DNA of 32,460 nucleotides, taken from positions 1-32,460 of the forward strand of contig NZ_JXMW01000013.1 in the NCBI RefSeq assembly GCF_002072215.1, written 5' to 3'. Origin of the DNA: Methanobrevibacter arboriphilus JCM 13429 = DSM 1125. Its GTDB lineage: Archaea; Methanobacteriota; Methanobacteria; Methanobacteriales; Methanobacteriaceae. The position numbers were made by a program, and so were the translations under genes. Shown one piece after another: positions 27,951-32,460 of the stretch. Every line of letters begins with the position of its first letter. Position 1 is the stretch's first letter. The notes under the pieces were generated by a model that worked only from the letters and a program-made list of their open reading frames with translations, searched no databases and was not told the DNA's origin.

Positions 27951-28751
27951 TTAGATATCTTTTAAAAGTTTGAAATCAGTTTCAGCTTCTTTTTCACTAG
28001 CTACTCCAATTGTAACCATATCTGCATAATTTAATTCTTTTAAAAAATTAAAAGCCTCTTCTGGTTGTTGAATTCCACAAGCTAATATTTTATTTATGAT
28101 TATTTTTTTATCAATTTTTTCAATGAGATTAGCTAAATCTTCTCTTTCTTTTTCTAAAAAGACTTTAGTATCCATCATATATCCGAGTTTATTTACAGGA
28201 ATCATATAAAAATCAAATAAATCTAAGATAGGCGAATCAAGTAATTTTTCCGTTGTTTTATATGGGTAAGCTGTTATAAGCCCTGCAAATGCGCCTTGTT
28301 TTTTAATTTCTTTTAATATTTCCTCAATTAACTCAAAATCATAGCTATCAGTAATAAATTCATCAACAAGCATTATTGGAGTATTATATTTAGCTAAAAG
28401 CTTTATGTCTTTTTTCCAATCAACATTTTTTGCTTTTCCATAATCTGGGTTAACATAATCGATTATTGTTTTTCCAACAGTTCCAATAATAGTTATTTCA
28501 CTGTATTTTACTACCTTTTCATAGCTTTCTATTAAATTATCATTATTTACTAAATTTATAGCATTTACTCCATTTTCATTAGCTTTTTTTATTATTTTAG
28601 CTACATTATCAGAGTTTATCTCTAAATCAAGGTGATATAATCTGGATCTATGTCCAAAATAGCTTTCTGCTGTAAATGGAGCTGTTCCTAAGATTATTCT
28701 TGGAATTTTTTTGTCTTTAAATATTAGATTTTCATTGAAAATTATAATCAC
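27951..28751 (-). CDS. Aldo/keto-reductase-like TIM-barrel protein, function unknown
   Basis: A 266-residue soluble protein. The opening IPRIILGTAPFTAESYFGHRS, successive strands (NGVNAINLVNND, ITIIGTVGK, TPIMLVDEF, FAGLITAYPY, LFDFYMIPVN, NKILACGI) and the close YADMVTIGVASEKEAE suggest a TIM barrel related to aldo/keto reductases. However, the catalytic Tyr/Lys/His set is not recognisable, so activity is unproved. The start is odd: the GTG at 28751 is itself inside a perfect AAAGGTGATT ribosome site and no ATG fits downstream in frame. Either GTG is used or a rare ATT codon (28740-28742) follows the site. It lies within the segment flanked by the inverted repeat. Confidence 0.75.
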   Translation of the reverse strand: MIIIFNENLIFKDKKIPRIILGTAPFTAESYFGHRSRLYHLDLEINSDNVAKIIKKANENGVNAINLVNNDNLIESYEKVVKYSEITIIGTVGKTIIDYVNPDYGKAKNVDWKKDIKLLAKYNTPIMLVDEFITDSYDFELIEEILKEIKKQGAFAGLITAYPYKTTEKLLDSPILDLFDFYMIPVNKLGYMMDTKVFLEKEREDLANLIEKIDKKIIINKILACGIQQPEEAFNFLKELNYADMVTIGVASEKEAETDFKLLKDI

Positions 28752-28878
28752 CTTTAATATTACTATATTTTTTTAGTTATATTTATTATTATTTAATCCT
28801 ATTTTTATTATTATTTTTAAAATAATATAAAATTATTTTTAAGCTTATAAAAATAGAAAATTTTTATAGATAGTTAAA

Positions 28879-29035
28879 TATTAGAAAAGTAGTTATTAAT
28901 TTGTTATGTTTATATTCTTTTTTAAAAAAAATTAGAGTGAGACTCATCCTTTTTAGGATGAATCTCAAAGCTTTGTACCTATGTTTATTTTTATAATTTA
29001 TATATTTTTCTATTTTTATTATAGTAATATTTATA
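28879..29035 (-). ncRNA. Candidate small RNA / intergenic repeat, copy 2
   Basis: Second copy of the unit at 16184-16361. On the minus strand an AAAAATATATAAATTATAAAAA promoter-like stretch (28990-29011) precedes GTACAAAGCTTTGAGATTCATCC, a 12-bp stem with one A-C mismatch (arms 28955-28966 and 28939-28950, loop of four), then CACTCTAATTTTTTT. Compared with copy 1 the lower stem is kept (GAGAYTCA/TGAATCTC) while the upper stem is longer. It lies directly downstream of ybjQ copy A, so it may instead be part of that gene's 3' end. Confidence 0.4.
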
Positions 29036-29046
29036 TTATTTTTTCT

Positions 29047-29385
29047 TTACTCTTTTTCTAATACAACTGCAGTTCCATAAGCTAATACTTCTTGCATATT
29101 TGTAGCTACTGCATCTGAATCATAACGAACAGCTATTAATCCATTAGCTTCCATACTTTTAGCATGTTCTATTAATTTATTTAGTGCTTTATCTCTTGAT
29201 TCTTCCATCATTTGTTGGTATTCTTTTATTTCTCCACCTAAAATAGATCGGAGTTCTCCTCCAAGTTGTCCACCTAATCCTCTACTTCTTACTGTTAATC
29301 CATATGCAAAACCTTTTGTTTCAGTAATTTTATATCCTGGAACATCATTTGCACTTGAAATAACAAATTCTTCAACTAATACCAT
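29047..29385 (-). CDS. YbjQ-family (UPF0145, PF01906) protein, copy A
   Basis: 112-residue protein of the YbjQ/'heavy-metal-binding' family, which forms pentameric rings; true function is not settled. Typical features are the opening ISSANDVPGYKITETKGFAYG, the SRGLGGQLGGELRSILGGE glycine-rich turn, the helix YQQMMEESRDKALNKLIEHA, and ANGLIAVRYDSDAVATNMQEVLAYGTAVVLE. The predicted protein is identical to copy B at 30292-30630, and flanking DNA is shared too (about 28987-29419 versus 30221-30664). GTGAT upstream of the ATG is the ribosome site. Identity at the DNA level implies recent duplication or gene conversion. Confidence 0.93.
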   Translation of the reverse strand: MVLVEEFVISSANDVPGYKITETKGFAYGLTVRSRGLGGQLGGELRSILGGEIKEYQQMMEESRDKALNKLIEHAKSMEANGLIAVRYDSDAVATNMQEVLAYGTAVVLEKE

Positions 29386-29419
29386 CTTATCATCACTTTA
29401 ATTTATATTTTTTTTATAC

Positions 29420-29928
29420 CAATCTTTTTATTCAAAGTCATATTATTCAGATCTAATTTTTATAAAAAAATAAATCTTAATATATATTGGAACAGATATT
29501 CGTTCCATTTATGACTCATTATATTCTTAGCTTACTCACATATATAAATGTTTTTAGTTATGCTAATTGAATTTTCTTATTTACAATTTTCTCTTATTCT
29601 ATAATTCTTTATCAACTAATTGTAATGGAATTCAAGAACTACTTTTTTAAATTTTTCTTCTAGTAAACATTTCTAATTTTAATTCCTTTTTTTATCATAA
29701 TTATCAATTACAGTTATGTTATAGTTATAATAACTATTCCAATCAATATTATTCATATTTTTTCTTGTTCTAAGTGCATTAGATAAAAAATCGCTATTAA
29801 TAATACTGTTAAGATCATTGATTATCTTAAAAATATTTGTTAATAGTAATACTTTTATATCATAATGATTAACAGTTACTAATGATTATTAGTAATAATT
29901 TGAACTAAAAAACTATTACTTTTAAATA
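29420..29928 (-). pseudogene. Gene-free stretch with a possible truncated reading frame (29679-29885)
   Basis: Between ybjQ copy A and the right inverted-repeat arm, the minus strand is open from about 29885 to a stop at 29679 (68 codons without a clear start). The sense reads VNHYDIKVLLLTNIFKIIND then SDFLSNALRTRKNMNNIDWN. It could be the end of a gene cut by the rearrangement that placed the inverted repeat. I do not recognise a family. TGGAAC-AGATATTC-GTTCCA at about 29489-29508 is a short hairpin. The remainder is AT-rich. Confidence 0.3.
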
Positions 29929-30254
29929 TAAAAATTAAAAAAATTATCACAAAACATCAAAACCAATAATAACACTAATAACTAAAAAATAGCTATTATA
30001 AATAAGATTAGAATAAAAATTCATTTATCAAGACTTTTATAAAAAATTCAATAATCAATATACAAAAAATAGGAAATAGAATAAAAGTTATAATAGCTAT
30101 AAAAATAGTTTTAAAAATATTTACAATTAGCTAGAAAAAATAGGATAGAGGTTTTATATGAATAAATGATAAATACTCATTAAAACCTCTGGATCTTTAA
30201 TAATGTAGTATTATATTATTTTTTATAATTTATATGTTTTTCTATTTTTATTAC
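29929..30254 (-). repeat. Right arm of ~330-bp inverted repeat (with hairpin unit)
   Basis: Reverse complement of 27483-27826. It carries the same hairpin (AGAGGTTTTA at 30147-30156, TAAAACCTCT at 30181-30190). Its outer end runs straight into the 3' flank of ybjQ copy B, so the inverted repeat and the duplicated gene share a junction. Confidence 0.9.
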
Positions 30255-30291
30255 TAATTTTTATTATAGTAATATTTATATTATTTTTTCT

Positions 30292-30630
30292 TTACTCTTT
30301 TTCTAATACAACTGCAGTTCCATAAGCTAATACTTCTTGCATATTTGTAGCTACTGCATCTGAATCATAACGAACAGCTATTAATCCATTAGCTTCCATA
30401 CTTTTAGCATGTTCTATTAATTTATTTAGTGCTTTATCTCTTGATTCTTCCATCATTTGTTGGTATTCTTTTATTTCTCCACCTAAAATAGATCGGAGTT
30501 CTCCTCCAAGTTGTCCACCTAATCCTCTACTTCTTACTGTTAATCCATATGCAAAACCTTTTGTTTCAGTAATTTTATATCCTGGAACATCATTTGCACT
30601 TGAAATAACAAATTCTTCAACTAATACCAT
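30292..30630 (-). CDS. YbjQ-family (UPF0145, PF01906) protein, copy B
   Basis: The encoded protein is identical, residue for residue, to copy A at 29047-29385; see there for motifs. About 35 nt of upstream DNA is also identical, up to TTTATAC at 30664, where similarity stops abruptly. On the 3' side the match continues with a 13-nt insertion (ACTAATTTTTATT type) and then merges into the right inverted-repeat arm. It is divergent from the second adhesin gene, with the G15 tract between them about 132-146 nt upstream of this start. Two identical copies may raise dosage or simply record a recent rearrangement. Confidence 0.93.
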   Translation of the reverse strand: MVLVEEFVISSANDVPGYKITETKGFAYGLTVRSRGLGGQLGGELRSILGGEIKEYQQMMEESRDKALNKLIEHAKSMEANGLIAVRYDSDAVATNMQEVLAYGTAVVLEKE

Positions 30631-30761
30631 CTTATCATCACTTTAATTTATATTTTTTTTATACATTTTTTCTTTATTGTTTTAAGTTTTTCTAATTTTT
30701 GTATTTTTTTCTTATATTTTTTTAATTATCTTTAATAATCCTTTATTTTTAATTTTAAGGT

Positions 30762-30776
30762 GGGGGGGGGGGGGGG
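30762..30776. repeat. Homopolymer of 15 G in divergent promoter region
   Basis: A run of exactly 15 G in a region of otherwise very low GC. It is 150 nt upstream of the adhesin ATG at 30927 and about 130 nt upstream of ybjQ copy B. Candidate TATA boxes of the adhesin lie downstream of it (TTTTTATAATATTA at about 30824-30837; TATATTATATATAC at 30881-30894). Such tracts elsewhere drive slipped-strand length variation. Confidence 0.85.
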
Positions 30777-30796
30777 TAGCTATTGTTTTTTATTTT

Positions 30797-30926
30797 TAGG
30801 AGGTAACATTTATATAGGAGTATTTTTATAATATTATATTGTAACATAGTGAGTGTTCATTTTATTATAGTTACATATTTTATATTATATATACTTATTG
30901 ATTGGATCAGGAGGTGAAAAACGAAA
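30797..30926 (+). promoter_or_regulatory. Leader of second adhesin: two Shine-Dalgarno sites
   Basis: AGGAGGTGA at 30909-30917 is a near-perfect ribosome site, ten bases before the adhesin ATG. A second strong site, AGGAGGTAAC at 30799-30808, has no start codon for a real gene behind it. A 23-codon frame from GTG (30760-30762) runs through the G-tract and over this site before stopping. Confidence 0.6.
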
Positions 30927-32460
30927 ATGTTTACAATAAATAGATTTTTTAAGCCAATTATTTTTGTTATGTGTGTTTTATTTATTTTTTTAGCTTTATC
31001 TAGTGTTAGTGCAGCTAATCATGATTTTACTACATTTAATACTACTGAACAGTTTCAAAGTGTTATTAATAATGATAATGATAATGATTTGGTGATTAGT
31101 TTTGATGATGGTGAGTATGTTGATTGGGGTCAGCTTAATATTAGTCGTAATGCTACTATTGTTGGTAAAAATCGTGGTGGTGCTAAATTCACAACATCTA
31201 GTGGTACTTTGTTTAATATTAATGCTACTAATGTAAAGATTATTAATTTAACTATTAGTGGTTATACTACAGCTATAAAATCTAATTGTAGTGATTTGAC
31301 TGTTAGTGATAATAATATTACTACTTCTGGTGTTAGTATTAATTTAAGTAGTAGTGGTAGTGCTAATCCTATAACAGGTGTTGTTATTAAGGATAATATT
31401 ATTAAATCCAGTATAGCTACTAATTATCGTGGTGCTGTTTCTTTTTTCGGTAACTCTGCTGATAAGACTGTTTTTGATGTTTTATTTAGTGGTAATAATA
31501 TAACTGGTGGTTATTCTGGTGTATACTTAGGTGATGGTAGCTCTGGTAGTCCTGTTTCGTCTGGTAATTTGGTTTTTGAAAACAACAACATCACAGGAAC
31601 ATCCGCCTATGGTGTTTGTCTGCGTGCATCCAGCAACAACACCAATATATCCTTCGTCAATAACAGCATCACAGAAACATACTATGGTGTTTTTCTGGAG
31701 GCATACGGCAGCAACAACACCAATATAACCTTCGCTAACAACAGCATCACAGAAACATACTATGGTGTTTTTCTGGAGGCATACGGCAGCAACAACACCA
31801 ATATAACCTTCGCTAACAACAGCATCACAGGAACATCATATGGTGTTTTTATGTCTACATACTTAAGCAACAACATCAACATCAATATAATCTTCTTCGC
31901 TAACAACAACATCACAGGAACATCCGGCTCTGGTGTTTTTCTGGATGCATACAACAGCAACGACAACAATATAACCTTCGCCAACAACAACATCACAGGA
32001 ACATCCGGCTCTGGTGTTTTTCTGTCTGCATCCAGCAACAAAAACAACAATATAACCTTCGCTAACAACAGCATCACAGGAACATCCGGCTCTGGTGTTT
32101 CTCTGTATGCATACGGCAGCAACAACACCAATATAACCTTCGCCAACAACTACATCACAGGAACATCCGGCTCTGGTGTTTTTCTGGATGCATACGGCAG
32201 CAACAACACCAATATAACCTTCGCCAACAACTACATCACAGAAACATACTATGGTGTTTTTCTGGAGGCATACGGCAGCAACAACACCAATATAACCTTC
32301 GCTAACAACAATATTACTGGTGTTAGTTATGGTGTTTATGTTTATTTGTCTAATGGTAATGTTAAGGGTGTTAATTTCTTGAATAATACTATTAATGTTA
32401 CTAGTGGTGATGGTTTTTATTTCTATACTAGTGGTGGTGTTACTAATGTGACTGATTTTA
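30927..32460 (+). CDS. Adhesin-like secreted beta-helix protein (3' end beyond window)
   Basis: 511 complete codons without a stop, running off the window. A signal peptide at 1-30 (MFTINRFFKPIIFVMCVLF, ending LSSVSAA) matches the style of the first adhesin. Next come beta-helix rungs rich in Asn, Ser, Thr and Gly (about 40-215), with NITGT/NNIT turns. Residues 222-462 are nine repeats of 26-29 residues of the form NNSITETYYGVFLEAYGSN. After them the ordinary rungs resume (GVSYGVYVYLSNGNVKGVNF). Predicted right-handed parallel beta-helix on the cell surface or secreted. The AGGAGGTGA site supports the start. Codon use switches from AAT/ATT/GGT to AAC/ATC/GGC within the repeats only. Ligand unknown; anchoring cannot be judged because the end is missing. 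Confidence 0.9.
   Translation, partial: MFTINRFFKPIIFVMCVLFIFLALSSVSAANHDFTTFNTTEQFQSVINNDNDNDLVISFDDGEYVDWGQLNISRNATIVGKNRGGAKFTTSSGTLFNINATNVKIINLTISGYTTAIKSNCSDLTVSDNNITTSGVSINLSSSGSANPITGVVIKDNIIKSSIATNYRGAVSFFGNSADKTVFDVLFSGNNITGGYSGVYLGDGSSGSPVSSGNLVFENNNITGTSAYGVCLRASSNNTNISFVNNSITETYYGVFLEAYGSNNTNITFANNSITETYYGVFLEAYGSNNTNITFANNSITGTSYGVFMSTYLSNNININIIFFANNNITGTSGSGVFLDAYNSNDNNITFANNNITGTSGSGVFLSASSNKNNNITFANNSITGTSGSGVSLYAYGSNNTNITFANNYITGTSGSGVFLDAYGSNNTNITFANNYITETYYGVFLEAYGSNNTNITFANNNITGVSYGVYVYLSNGNVKGVNFLNNTINVTSGDGFYFYTSGGVTNVTDF
31590..32312 (+). repeat. Nine tandem 78-87 nt coding repeats with altered codon use
   Basis: Units begin ATCACAG-AACAT at 31590, 31668, 31746, 31824, 31911, 31992, 32073, 32154 and 32235, with spacings 78, 78, 78, 87, 81, 81, 81, 81 and then 78 to the native-style rung at 32313. 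All lengths are multiples of three. Two subtypes alternate: ETYYGVF (78) and GTSGSGVF (81). GC is about 42 percent in a typical unit, much higher than the flanks. Confidence 0.9.

Noticed and set aside
28939-28966. C/D-box guide RNA at the hairpin unit
   Set aside because: No proper RUGAUGA and CUGA box pair in the right order; a hairpin in place of an open guide region.
31760-32149. 129-codon minus-strand frame with repeated LLLAKVILxxLLLYA units
   Set aside because: It is the mirror of the adhesin tandem repeat; the repeat period is a multiple of three, so one open antisense frame stays open. No start signal.
31590-32312. CRISPR-like array
   Set aside because: Units are contiguous, in frame and coding, with no constant repeat alternating with unique spacers, and no cas genes nearby.

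Overview
The window looks like a piece of a very AT-rich methanogenic archaeon of the order Methanobacteriales, most likely a Methanobrevibacter relative. Four things support this. An adjacent ycaO-tfuA pair of the McrA-thioglycine type is present. There is a CofA-like lactaldehyde dehydrogenase (coenzyme F420 pathway), an archaeal COG1395-type HTH regulator, and a class III (archaeal) pilin. There are two large secreted adhesin-like beta-helix proteins with the same signal-peptide style. Several genes carry GGTG/GGTGAT-type ribosome binding sites, while others look nearly leaderless. The assignment is inference from gene content.

Layout. 1-1600: 3' part of a frameshifted DDE transposase, then decayed intergenic DNA. 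1600-2630: Gdx/SugE-type SMR exporter and a RimI-like acetyltransferase. 3134-7475: carA-carB operon. 7944-10061: first adhesin-like protein. 10225-13365: amidohydrolase, UspA and a four-CBS protein. 13366-14288: gene-free stretch with a 37-nt tandem repeat, two short elements with TGTCCTCAAT-type inverted ends, and between them a TATA box with a DtxR-like palindrome that has no gene behind it. 14289-18667: unknown protein, LarE-like sulfur transferase with an extra Cys-containing C-terminal domain, relics, then tfuA and ycaO. 18827-21544: M50 membrane protease, HIT protein with a repeat-encoded N-terminus, M24 peptidase. 21928-23155: TadC/GspF-like membrane protein and a class III pilin. 23605-27111: aldehyde dehydrogenase, AIM24 protein, HTH regulator.

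27112-30926 is the most rearranged part. It holds a possible structured RNA, a nearly identical ~330-bp inverted repeat pair (27483-27826 and 29929-30254) around ~2.1 kb, and two copies of a YbjQ-family gene whose predicted proteins are identical. It also holds several copies of a 'TATA-like module, hairpin, T-run' unit that could be small RNA genes. At 30762-30776 a run of 15 G, exceptional in this base composition, sits in the divergent promoter region before the second adhesin. That adhesin (30927 to beyond the window end) contains nine 26-29-residue repeats (78-87 nt) whose codon use switches abruptly from NNT to NNC and back.

Best candidates for something new: (1) the G15 tract upstream of a surface adhesin as a possible phase switch; (2) the codon-switched repeat cassette inside that adhesin; (3) the inverted/duplicated YbjQ region with its hairpin family; (4) the orphan DtxR-like promoter between two inverted-end elements. 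All are read by eye; no searches were run.
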